This document shows positions 1 through 9,860 of a stretch of 64,000 nucleotides of DNA, piece after piece. Position 1 is the stretch's first letter. The number at the start of each line of letters is the position of its first letter. The stretch is from positions 372,001 through 436,000 of the forward strand of contig OZ218958.1 in assembly GCA_965112735.1 (NCBI GenBank), written 5' to 3'. Source of the DNA: Phaeosaccion multiseriatum. Taxonomy: Eukaryota; Ochrophyta, other classes. The position numbers and the translations under genes are program-made. The notes under the pieces are model-generated. The model had not been told where the DNA came from and did no database searches. It saw only the letters and a program-made list of their open reading frames with translations.

Positions 1-29
1 AAGAGGCGAGCAGATCTTTCAGCAGGTAC

Positions 30-66
<37 letters not shown>

Positions 67-3000
67 GCGTGTGTGTACAATATGTGTGTGTCCTCTGTCG
101 GTCGGTTGCGGAGGTTGGACTGTGCTTTTTCTCTATCGCCGTCGCAGCGCGGCCGGGGAAGGAGTGAGTCATGCTCCAATTTCGTTTCGCAGAAGATACC
201 GCAACCCAGCCATAAGTACCCACATGTGCGGGGCTCTTTTTAATCTCCAATGGCTCTGCTGCTCTGCTGCTCTTTTGCTCTTTTGCTCTCGCTTCTCCCC
301 AAACCGTATCCAAACACGTGTACTTATATGTGTACTTACGTATGACAGGGGGCGCACACGGATGACATCATCTCCATGGCCATGCACCCCTCGGGGCGGA
401 TTGTCGCCACGGGAGAAGTCGGCAAAGCACCCAAGATTGTGCTGTGGGACACAGACACGTGCGAGAGTCTCGGCGTGCTGCAGGGCTTCCACAAGAGAGG
501 GGTGTGTCTGCTGGCCTTCAACGAGGCGGGCGATTACCTGGTCAGTATTGGGCTGGACGACTCCCACTCGATGGCGATTTATCATTGGCAGCAGCGCAGA
601 TTGGTCACTGTCTGTAGTACAGACAAAGGCAAGGTGCTCGGGCTTTGCTCTCTCCCCCCTCCTGGCCGTCTTGGAACGCCGCCAGCAAGGGGGAGGGGGC
701 CCAGCAGCGGCGCAAGCGCTACTAGCACAGGCCGCTTCGTGACGTGTGGTAAAAACCACATGAAGTTTTGGGACTTGTCCGGACAGAATCTCAAGTGTCA
801 AAAAGCGGTGTGGGGGAGGGGGAAGAGTAAGAGGGGGGCGACGAAACGAGCGTCCACCGGCGGAGGGAAAGGCTGCCATCGTCAGACGACTGTGGTGGTG
901 GTGTGCTTCATGGGCGAAGCATGGTCTGGCGGACTGGACGGGTCCCTGGTGGAGTGGAAAGGGCACCGCGCTGTGGGGCACGTGGATACAGAGAACATTC
1001 ATCGAGGCGTCACCATCAATGCCCTCAGCGCCACAGCCGACGGGGGCGAAGGGCCGTTCTTGGTGTCAGGAGACAAAGCCGGGCTGGTGGTGGTATGGCA
1101 GTATGGGGAGGAGCACGGCAGCGTGGTGCCAAAGTTTGTGGCTCACTCTCGCCAATTCTCGCCCTCTCCACCTCCGAGACCTGGGGCCCGCAGTGGGCAG
1201 CTTCGAAACGCAATCAGAGCGGTTCACCTGCGCAACGGATCCGTGCTCGTTGGCACGCAAGGAAGTGAGATTTACGAGATTCTCGTGGACAACATGGAGG
1301 AGTACCATGAACGCGCGGACTACTACCACTACCACGACGACGACATCGCAGAGGACGCAGAGCTGCCCTCCTCGTCCTCGTCCTCCTCCTCCTCCTCCTC
1401 CTCCTACTCGGGCCGGCCCTTCAAAGGTGGAGCAAGGGGAAGCATCGAAGCCCAGCAGATTATGGGGGGGCATTTCAAGGGCGAGGTGTGGGGCTTGGCG
1501 GTTCATCCCTCCACCAACGAGTTCGCCACCGCCGGAGACGACGCTACTGTTCGGCGATGGAGCCTGGGGAGTGGTGGTGGTGGTGGTGGAGGAGGAGGAG
1601 GGGGCGCTGGCTCTGTATCGCCAACTCGTGCTGCTAGTGCGGAGGCTGCTGCTGCTGCTACTGGTGGTGCCAGGACGGGGGCCTCTTCCTTTGGCTGGCC
1701 CAGTAGCAGGGGCGTGGGCAATACCATGGGGCAGCTTGCTTGTGTCTCGCTCCATACCAAGGCTCGTGCGGTCGCATACTCGGCCAATGGAGCGCACCTC
1801 GCTGTGGCTCTGAGCAGTGGAAACGTGCTCATCCTCCTGAGCTCCCTCGAGGGCGGTACAGAGGAGGGCCCTGACGGCGCCGTTCGGGAGTACCTGGACG
1901 GGGTGGTGGCACAGCTGAAGGAGCCCTCACAGTGGGCCCAAGAGCTCAAGTACTCGAAGGACGGCAGCACGCTTGCTGTGGGTAGTCACGACGGCAAGAT
2001 TTACATTTACGACGCTCGGATGGGCCAGGCCTACTACAAGCTTCGAGGGGTGTGCCGTGGCCACACGAGCTACATTACGCATCTCGACTTTGGGGTCAAA
2101 CCTCCTGTGTTGGTGTCCGCAGAGACGCCTCTAGAGGCTACGATGAAACCGGCGAAACCGTACGAGACGGAGGAGGGAGGGGTCGTCCGCAGCACCACCG
2201 ACGACGAGAATTTGTGGATGCAAAGCAATAGCGGGTCGTATGAACTTCTTTTTCACAACGTGTTCACCTGCCGACACGTGACAAGCGCCACGGAGCTGAG
2301 AGACGTTGAGTGGGAGACGTGGACTTGCACGCTGGGGTGGCCGGTACAAGGTGAGCGTGAGAGCGAATGGCAGCCAGCTGTGTGTGTGGTCGGTACTTTG
2401 TTCTCTCCATTCTGTGGTAGGGTGGAGTGGATGAGCGGGTGACAGAGGCATAGAGGTGTTTGATGGCGCAATCAACACCAGTCGTGTGGGCACCTCGCTA
2501 CCCACCCACAGTTTCAGTTTCAGTTTCAGTTTGTTAGCCCCTGCCCACCGGGGTGGCGGGTGGTGGTCGCTCCTGAGCACGCCCCGCGGGGGGAGACGGC
2601 AATACCCACCCACCCAAGCATTCCCACTCGCCCCTTTCTTCATCTTCCCCTTCACCCACCAGGCATCTGGCCCGCCAGTGCGGATGGCACAGACATCAAC
2701 GCGGTGGATCGGAGTCACTCTTACGAGGACGTGCCCGTGGTGGCGTGTGCTGACGACTTTGGCCGAGTGCGACTCTTCAACTACCCGTGCACAGAGGCCG
2801 GATCAGCGGACAAGAGCTACGTGGGGCACAGCAGTCACGTGACCAACGTTCGCTTCAGTCAGGACGACGCCTTCTTGATGAGCACGGGAGGAAACGACCG
2901 CTGTGTATTTGTGTGGCGCACGGACTGCCAGGAGGAAGCACGGGAGAGAAAGGCCGCGCTGGACCGATCCGGCACCACAAAACTGTCACTGTCGAGTGGG

Positions 3001-5307
3001 TGCGGGGCGGACTATTCCGCACAGGACGAGGCCTTCTCCGGCGGCGGCGGCGGCGGCGGCATCGGTACAGGGGCCATGGAAAGGAAGAGGGGCGGTAGGA
3101 GTGGAGAGGAGGGGGCACTCGAAGCGAACTCGAACCCGAACTCGAGCGCTCTGCTGGACAGCAGCGGCACAGCTGACGCGCTGCTGCTGCTCGGCCTGGA
3201 CGAAGAGCTTACACTGGGCAGTAGACAAGCTGCGGCGGAGGGGCGGGCCCTGGCTGTAGGCACGCGGGGCGGTGGGGATGAATTCATGGCGGTAAAGCCA
3301 TGGCTAGGGGCCATTCGAGAGCCCTCCCGCTGGAAGGAGTCGCCGGGGCAGAGCGACGCGCCGGCCGCAGAGCTGGCACTGCACTTTGTGCACGGCTATC
3401 AGGCCCAGGAGTGCCGAAACAATCTGTCGTTTGGGGACAACACCAACGAGGTGGTGTTCCATTCAGCAGGGGTGGGCGTGGTCCACGATGTCAAGCACCA
3501 CAAGCAGATGTTCAACACGCACCACGGGGATGACATTATCAGCCTGGCGGTGCACCCCCAGGGGCATACGGTGGCGACGGGGGCGCTAGGCAAGTCGCCC
3601 GAGATTGTGCTGTGGGACGCCAAGAGCGGTGCCACCTTGCAAGTGATTCGAGGCTTCCACAAGAGAGGCGTTACCCACTTGGCCTTCTCGGGCAGCGGTG
3701 CTCTGCTGGCTAGCGTGGGCCTGGACGATGACCACAGTGTCGCCGTGTACAGTGTGGAGGACGGGGTACTCATGGCTTCGGGGAAGGGGGACCGGAATAA
3801 GGTACTGTGTTTGGCCATGCGAGGTGAGAGGGAGTTGGTGACATGCGGCAGACGGCACGTCAAGTTTTGGGTCAACAAGTCGGGCAGCAACCGCATGGGG
3901 GAGATGCAGAGCAAGAAGGGGCTCTTCGGCAAGTTCAAGAGCCAGGCAGGCCAGCCGGGGAACACCACGGCGGTGTGCGCGGCCTATCTGGGGACAGATG
4001 TGGTGACGGGGCAGGCGGACGGTAGCCTCTACCTATGGAAGGGGCGCAATTGCAGCGGTGTGAGGTACGCACACAAGGGCGCCGTGAATGGCATGTACGC
4101 CTTCCGCCATGGAAAGCCTGGCCTCATCACAGGGGGGCGCGACGGCAAGGTGCTCCTCTGGGACGGCAGCCTCACCCAAACACACGTGATTGACCTCACG
4201 CTGGAGGCACCCGAGGTCCGCCCTACGCTTGCCGATGTGCGCAGTGTGTGCTTTATGCACGGCAAGGCGCTTGTGGGCACTCTGGGCAGTGAGGTGTACA
4301 TCATCGACGTGTCCGTCAAGAGCGTGGTGAAGCTGCTCGAGGGCCACAGCAGAGGCGAGCTATGGGGCTTGAGCACACACCCCACAGTGCAGCAGGTGGC
4401 CACTGTCGGGGACGAGGGCCTTGTGCGCGTGTGGGACGCCTTGTCGAGAGAGATGGTGCATCGCACAGATGTGCAGGGCAAGGCCCGAGCAGTGGCGTAC
4501 TCGCCCGACGGCCAGGCACTCGCAGTGGGGCTGTACAGCGGCCGCGTTATGGTGTGGTTGGAGGATCTCAGCGCGGTCAAGGCGGACGAGCCCGTGGCGA
4601 AGGATTGGATTGAGGCGCTGGCCTACAGCCCGGACGGCAAGACGCTCGCCGTTGGGAGTCACGACAACTGCATCTACCTCCTCGACACGGCGGCGTACCA
4701 TCGCCGCTCAGTGTGCCGCGGCCACAGTAGCTACATTACGCATCTGGACTGGAGCGTCGACTCCCGCCATCTCCAGAGTACTTGCGGGGCCTACGAGCTG
4801 CTCTTCTGGGATACGAGCACGGGCAGGCAGCTCAAGAGCGCGAGCGCTCTCCGCGACGTCAATTGGTCCACGTGGACCTGCACCTTCGGCTGGCCCGTCC
4901 AAGGTAAGCGGTGGTGGTGGCGGGGGTGGGAAACATGATGCATGCACACGACATTTATCCCCTGACATCCAGCCTCTAACAACCCCCCCGCTTCTAATTT
5001 CCACTGCCACTCCTAATGTTCGCTGTGAGCAGGTATTTGGCCCGACTTCTCCGACGGCACGGATGTCAACTCGGTAGCGCGGGCGTCTGGAGCGCAGGGT
5101 CTTCTCGCCACCGGCGACGACTTTGGCGAAGTGAAGTTGTTCAAGTACCCCTGTCCACACGCCAAGGCCAGGTTCAAGGCCTACAGGGCTCACTCCAGCC
5201 ACGTGAGCAGGGTCATGTTCTCGGTGGGGAACCGCTTCCTCTTTACCACGGGTGGAAACGACCGAGCGCTGCTGCAGTGGGTGGTGCAGAATCGACCCCT
5301 GACGTGA
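1..5307 (+). CDS. EML-like WD40 microtubule-associated protein (3' part)
   Basis: Echinoderm-microtubule-associated-protein-like protein; the family binds microtubules through tandem beta-propellers. Exons 1-25, 349-2350, 2663-4903 and 5033-5307 join in phase across GT-AG introns, giving about 1513 residues with the 5' end outside the window. Two near-parallel EML modules are visible: GDDIISLAVHP / WD blades / TLGWPVQG, then GIWP-x5-GTDINAV, and again TFGWPVQG followed by GIWPDFSDGTDVNSV. The last exon supplies the closing blade (GDDFGEVKLFKYPC, TTGGNDRALLQW), the usual EML C-terminus. Several modules in one chain resemble the long EML5/EML6 type rather than EML1-4. The first module has insertions rich in Ser, Gly and Ala from simple repeats (about 1370-1405 and 1570-1660). 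No frameshift is seen. Confidence is high for family, moderate for module count because the start is missing. Confidence 0.9.
31..80 (+). repeat. (GT)n microsatellite at 5' end of an EML intron
   Basis: A GT dinucleotide run starts five bases after the splice donor of intron 26-348. The intron is closed by AG at 347-348, and both flanking exons are in phase 0. The sense strand therefore reads UG-rich right after the donor. Confidence 0.85.
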
Positions 5308-5319
5308 TTCTCAGCAGGG

Positions 5320-5440
5320 AGGGCGCCGAGAAGCACGAATCACGCCTGTAGTAGCGGTGCACAGAATCAGAATTTTAAGGCGCACCGCCCAGAAGCACGA
5401 ATCAAGCCTGTAGTGGTGCACAGAATCACGAATCACGTCA
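5320..5440 (+). repeat. Two tandem copies of a hairpin-forming repeat, 3' of the EML gene
   Basis: A unit containing GAAGCACGAATCA, then GCCTGTAG, then GGTGCACAGAATCA occurs twice here and once more at about 7778-7838 behind the ankyrin gene. In the more complete copies GCGCACCGC lies before and GCGGTGCAC after a loop of about 20 bases, so the unit can fold into a stem. All copies lie just downstream of a stop codon in the same orientation. Function is unknown. Confidence 0.7.
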
Positions 5441-5621
5441 GGGAGGAGGAGAAGGGAGAGGTGGAAGCTCTGTAAACACACACAAAAATGTAGTTACACA
5501 TTGTATCTTCGGTATCGACGTTACTTTTATGTACGTCTTGCATGGGATTGGGCCCTCCCTCCTCCCTCATTCTCCCTCCCCTCCCCATTCCCCTTCCCCT
5601 CCCCTCTGACTAGTTCAAGCT

Positions 5622-7274
5622 ATGCCCCAACCTGTGAGCGCCGAGGTAAGAATGTTCGCACTCAGGAGAGGGGTTCTCTAAAGATTAGTACGTCAGGAAG
5701 TAAAAGGAAGGAGAAAAGAAAGAAGGACGTCTCGCCCTCTCTCCCCCTCCCTCTCCCTCTCTCCTGTCAGCCCCCCTCATCTCATGAAGACTTTGCTCCT
5801 TTCGCTCCCTGGCTGATGGCGACAGGCAGGACGCCTGCACCAGCTCATTATAGCAAAAGGGGGACGGAATTTGGCCAGAGTCCAAGAGGCAGTGGGCGTA
5901 TTTGTGGCCTCGAGGGGGGGGCACCCGGGCTGTCTGGACGAGCCCCTCTTTAAGGAGGGGGGGATGAACGCCATGAGCATGGCTACACATGCGCAACGGG
6001 GCGATGTGATTTCATACCTGGTGCAAGAGGGGGCGTCTGTGTGCAAGCCCCCAAATAGCCGCAATGACTCCAGCGGCTCCACACCTCTGGGCATTGCGTG
6101 CTTTTTCGGCTTTACTGAGATTGCGCGTCTCCTGCTCAGCAAGGGGGCTCCCATCAACCAGGTGGACTTTGTCGGGCTTACGGCCCTGCACCGGGCCTGC
6201 GTGGGCCAGCACGAAGGAGTCATTGAGCTGCTGCTGGAGCCCGGGAGAGGTGCCGATGTGGCAAGGTGGAGCCGTCTGGCGCGACCTGTCTGCATATTGT
6301 GTCTGCACGCGACGGGGCGGGCTTGGACGCGCTGCTGCGAGCCGGCGCTGATGTGAATGCGGCAAATAACACCGGCGGTGGGCCGCTCCTCACGGCCAGC
6401 CAGCACAATCACGTCAAGGCGGTAGAGAAGCTTCTTTGTGCCCAAGGAGTTGCGTGTGGACCAGGCCGACTTGGAAGGAAACACCCCCCTTATTTTGGCG
6501 GCGATGGACGGCCATGGGGGCGTCCTTCGGCTGCTGCTTGCGGCCGGGGCAGAGGTAGACAAACCCAACCACAGGCGGCTCGTACCCCTGCACGTGGCCT
6601 GCGAAAAGGGCCACATGGCTGTGGTGAAGCAGCTCGTGCAGGCAGGTGCAAACCTCGAGTCCAGGAGCGCCGTGGGCGGCACCCCGCTGCACAAGGCCTC
6701 TGTCCACAACCACCACCTTGTGGTTCGCACGCTGCTCCGCGCTGGCGCCAAGCCCAACCCTGTGTCCTACCACGGCTTCACTCCGCTGCACGTGACGGCG
6801 CAGTACGGCCACGACCAGGTCACTCGGGAGCTTCTGCAGGGAGGAGCCGAGGTGGACGCTGTCGAGACGGGAAATAAGGAGCAGCAGCGCACTGCCCTCA
6901 TCATGGCCGCCCACCACGGCCACCCCGCCGTAGTGCGTCTCTTGCTTGCGGCAGGGGCGGACCCGGGGCTCAAGTCGCGCGACGGCTCGTCGCCTCTTGG
7001 TTTGGCCGCGTACGAGGGGCACTCCCAAGTGATGCATCAGCTGCTCTCGGCAGGAGCGCCGCTGGAAGAAGCTTTGGACGGCGCGAGGCAGGACTCGAGG
7101 CGGGACATTGTCTCCCGCCTGCTGGAAGAGTCTCGCCGCCACTTTGCGTCGCTCAGCGCGGCCGACGTGATGCACTTGTGTGACCCCGACTTTGGCAAGG
7201 AGAGGGCACAGCGACCCCAAGCCAGGGGCGTGCGTGTCGAGACCATGTCTGAAGTGGCCACCTCCATGGCTTGA
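5622..7274 (+). CDS. Ankyrin-repeat protein 1 (two apparent 1-nt frameshifts)
   Basis: Ankyrin repeats mediate protein contacts; the partner is unknown. Exon 1 (5622-5645) encodes eight residues, MPQPVSAE, and ends at a GTAAGA donor. Exon 2 starts at 5826 after a CAG acceptor, in phase 0. The same layout is found in the ankyrin genes near 58 and 64 kb. About nine ankyrin repeats (motifs such as GSTPLGIAC, GNTPLILAA, GFTPLHVTA) precede a C-terminal segment with DGARxxxxxDI and DPxFGKE that is shared with those paralogs. The frame moves 0 to 2 near 6260 and 2 to 0 near 6430; the shifts compensate, so the repeat register is preserved. They may be sequence errors or real damage. Stop at 7272-7274. 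Confidence 0.8.
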
Positions 7275-8154
7275 GGGCGGGGCGGGTCGCAGACACATCG
7301 AAAGGTCCGATTCGAAAGCCTTGTGGTGGTGGTGCATGGACGGACGGACGGACGGGCAGGGCAAGGGAGGGAGCGCGGCTGACAGGTACACTGGTGCTGT
7401 CGTGGTGGAACGGAATGCAGCAGCAGGGTGGCGGCATCATCCGTGGACTCTCTCCTGTGGGTCAGAGAGACTTGTCCTAGAGGCCATTTGTGAATGTATT
7501 GCGTCAGGCAGTCATGTTTCGGCCGCGGCCTCGACCCATCCTTCCCTACCCTTCGTCCTCCTCCTGCGGCTGCTCCTGTTGCTACGGCTGCTGCTGCTAT
7601 TGCTGTTGCTGATGCTACCAGCAGCAGCAGCAGGGCAGTGGTGGATGGTGAGCGCATGGATAAGGCGCCCGTCCTCACGCTAGCTACACACCCAGCCTCT
7701 CTCCCTACGAGCGCAGGGCAACGGGAAGAAGAAGACAAGCAAGCGGGCAGGAGGGAGACCGCTCATGTAGTTACTTCCAAGGCGCACCGCCTCGAAGCAC
7801 GAATCACGCCTGTAGCGGTGCACAGAATCACGAACTAGCAATGACAACAACTACAACCACAACCACAACCACAAAGGGGCACAGGCAATGCAGGGGGACA
7901 AGTCATCTCTGGCACCTCCGCTCGGCAGGCAGTGGTGGCTTTTCGGTACTTTACGTACATGCATATATGTGCATTCAAAATTCACATATACTACCAATGT
8001 ATCTCCTACAGGATACCGTTGCTGCCAAGGCTACTTCAAAATCCACACTCTCTGTGTGTGCTCCGTAGAGCCTTTTTACAAACCAACCCGTGTGTGCTGA
8101 ATGTACAAAATTCCATCTCTCATTCTCTCTCCAACCCGTGGGTGCGTACATTCC

Positions 8155-8191
<37 letters not shown>

Positions 8192-8345
8192 TTAGCTACT
8201 TCAAAAACCCTATTCTCCATGCTTGCGGTCCGTACAACTGTACCCCCGTCAAATGCATGTCCAACAATCCCCTCTCTCGTTCTCTCTCCAACCCGTGTGT
8301 GTGCGTGTGTGTGTACAGTCTGCCGTTGCTGCCAAAGTCTCCACC
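7275..8345. other. Intergenic, repeat-rich, no gene seen
   Basis: Holds a third copy of the hairpin repeat (about 7778-7838), a CAACCA-type simple tract (7841-7875), and from about 7870 a block repeated near 26.45 kb (motifs AAAGGGGCACAGGCAATGCA and CCGCTCGGCAGGCAGTGGTG). A (CT)n tract lies at 8158-8186. No convincing coding frame. Confidence 0.6.
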
Positions 8346-8640
8346 TCCTCTAGTCGGACTCAGAGGCATCATCGTCACTGCTCTCGCCGCACGCCTCACT
8401 GTCCAGCTTGGCCACCGCACCCCTCTCGAGCCCCACCTCACCGCGGCCGCTGCTGCTGCTACCTGGGCTCACACTGCTGCTGCTGCTGCTGCCCTGTCTC
8501 ATCTGCGTACACCTCAAGGACAAAGTCCCGAAGCAGTCTCTGTTCCTCCGTCCCCCCCCTACGCTGCTTGCTGCTTGATTCGCTCCTTGTACTGGGGGTT
8601 CCGCAGCACCTTCTTCACCATCTGCAGTGCCACAGTCTTG
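7870..8640. repeat. Dispersed repeat, copy 1 of 2
   Basis: This block matches 26450-27250 in the same orientation: shared start near AAAGGGGCACAGGC, shared GGATACCGTTGCTGCCAA, the same run of CTCTC and GTGTGTG tracts, and the 3' end of an unidentified reading frame on the minus strand. It suggests a duplicated segment or an uncharacterised element. Boundaries are approximate. Confidence 0.65.
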
Positions 8641-8880
8641 AACCGGTCAATGGAAGCAGTCTCTCGCGATGTAATGGCGTCTCCGTCATTGTACCTCGTC
8701 CACAAGGCCACCGTCACGTCTGGGAACAGCCCTCCCTGCCCTCTGTGGGACTGCTCCTGTCTCCGCTGTTTCCTGGCGGCCCGCTGGTCCTCAGACAGTG
8801 TGGCGTCGTCGTCATCCTCCAGATGCCACTTCGGCGGCAGAACTACTCGGCCTTGCCCGCCTGGGAGCTTGATTGTTCGT
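8350..8880 (-). pseudogene. Unidentified gene-family fragment, copy A
   Basis: Minus-strand frame with a basic segment (LPPKWHLEDDDDAT, ARKQRRQEQSHRG), then GLFPDVTVALWTRYNDGDA, ITSRETASIDRF, NPQYKERIKQQAA, and a Ser/Gly/acidic tail ending DASESD before a stop at 8350-8352. The frame changes in a C-rich homopolymer near 8560, while copy B at about 27 kb stays open over that join. I do not recognise the family. A compact helical domain next to a basic patch could bind nucleic acid, but that is a guess. It lies within arm 1 of the palindrome. Confidence 0.45.
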
Positions 8881-9535
8881 GCTGGAGGAAGTGCAGCGAG
8901 GGAAGGTGGGTGTAAGAAAGAGAAGAGAAACCCGTGATTTTTTTGGAAATGGCGTGTCCGAATGCTCTTCCTGCCGGACCCGGAGAATTGCCGGAAGGTC
9001 GATGACCTGAGGCTTGCCGTCCTCGCCTATCCTCGTTGGTATCCCTCCCGTCCGACTCTGGGCTCCGAGCGCCACCATGGTCCCCTTCAAGTTGCCGAGG
9101 CAAGCCTCAGGTCATCGACCTTCCGGGTCCGGCAGGAAGAGCATCCGGACACGCCATTTTCCAAAAAAATCACGGGTTTCTCTTCTCTTTCTTACACCCA
9201 CCTTTCCCTCGCTCCACTTCCTCCAGCACGAACAGTCAAGCTCCCAGGCGGGCAAGGCCGAGTAGTTCTGCCCCCGAAGTGGCATCTGGAGGATGGCGAC
9301 GCCACACTGTCTGAGCAGCAGCGGGCCGCCAGGAAACAGCGGAGACAGGAGCAGTCCCACAGAGGGCAGGCAGGAGGGCTGTTCCCAGACGTGACGGTGG
9401 CCTTGTTGACGAGGTACAATGACGGAGAGAGACTGCTTCCATTGACCGGTTCAAGACTATGGCACTGCAGATGGTGAAGAACGTGCTACGGAATGACAAG
9501 TACAAGGAGCAAATGAAGAGGGGGGGGAGGGAGAG
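8545..9535. repeat. Large imperfect inverted repeat (about 0.45 kb arms, 80 nt loop)
   Basis: Arm 1 (about 8545-9019) is the reverse complement of arm 2 (about 9100-9535). Examples are GGAAGGTCGATGACCTGAGG against CCTCAGGTCATCGACCTTCC, and CCGTGATTTTTTTGGAAATG against CATTTTCCAAAAAAATCACGG. Small indels separate the arms, so this is an inverted duplication that has begun to diverge rather than an exact assembly fold-back. Both arms carry the same gene fragment in opposite orientation. Confidence 0.85.
9225..9520 (+). pseudogene. Unidentified gene-family fragment, inverted copy A'
   Basis: Plus-strand counterpart of copy A: LPPKWHLEDGDAT, ARKQRRQEQSHRGQ, GGLFPDVTVALLTRYNDGE. After this the frame breaks (the TSRETASIDRF segment is reduced and shifted). 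It has no tail and no start, consistent with a decayed partial copy. Confidence 0.45.
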
Positions 9536-9567
9536 GAGGAGGGAAAAAAAAAAAAAAAATGGGTCCT

Positions 9568-9860
9568 CGATTCTCGCGTGTTGGTGCTTCAAACGATCTT
9601 CAAACAGAGGTTGACAACGGCATTACGGGAAGCGAAGCGCGGATCCGTGGGGAGCTTTGAACAATACGCAGCACTTGAGCCATCTTCCCGCACCTCAACT
9701 TCTCCTCTACAGCCGCTGACTGCTTTCAACCATCATCGCTCTCAGTACCGGGCCCCCGCCTTTTTTCTTTCCCCCGAAGGGGAAGCACAATGAAACGACG
9801 CTGTGAGGAGCGCCGGCAGCAAGGAGAGGCGGGAGAGGCGGGGAGGATGTTATCTCACAG
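9568..9860 (+). repeat. Dispersed repeat of about 0.28 kb, copy 1 of 2
   Basis: Matches 17612-17850: both contain CGCGTGTTGGTGCTTCAA at one end and share ATCGCTCTCAGTACCGGGCC, TTTCTTTCCCCCG and GCACAATGAAACGACGC at the other. Here its end overlaps the start of the FNIP gene, so it may supply promoter or 5' sequence. It could be a SINE- or MITE-like element; terminal structures are not clear. Confidence 0.6.

Noticed and set aside
2131-5202. Several minus-strand frames across the EML gene
   Set aside because: Shadows of a well-conserved WD40 coding sequence on the plus strand with verified splice phases.
5033-5307. Last EML exon as a truncated module
   Set aside because: EML proteins normally end with this closing blade, so the C-terminus appears complete rather than truncated.
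8101-8937. 278-codon plus-strand frame
   Set aside because: It lies opposite the conserved minus-strand gene-family fragment and encodes only pyrimidine-tract residues.
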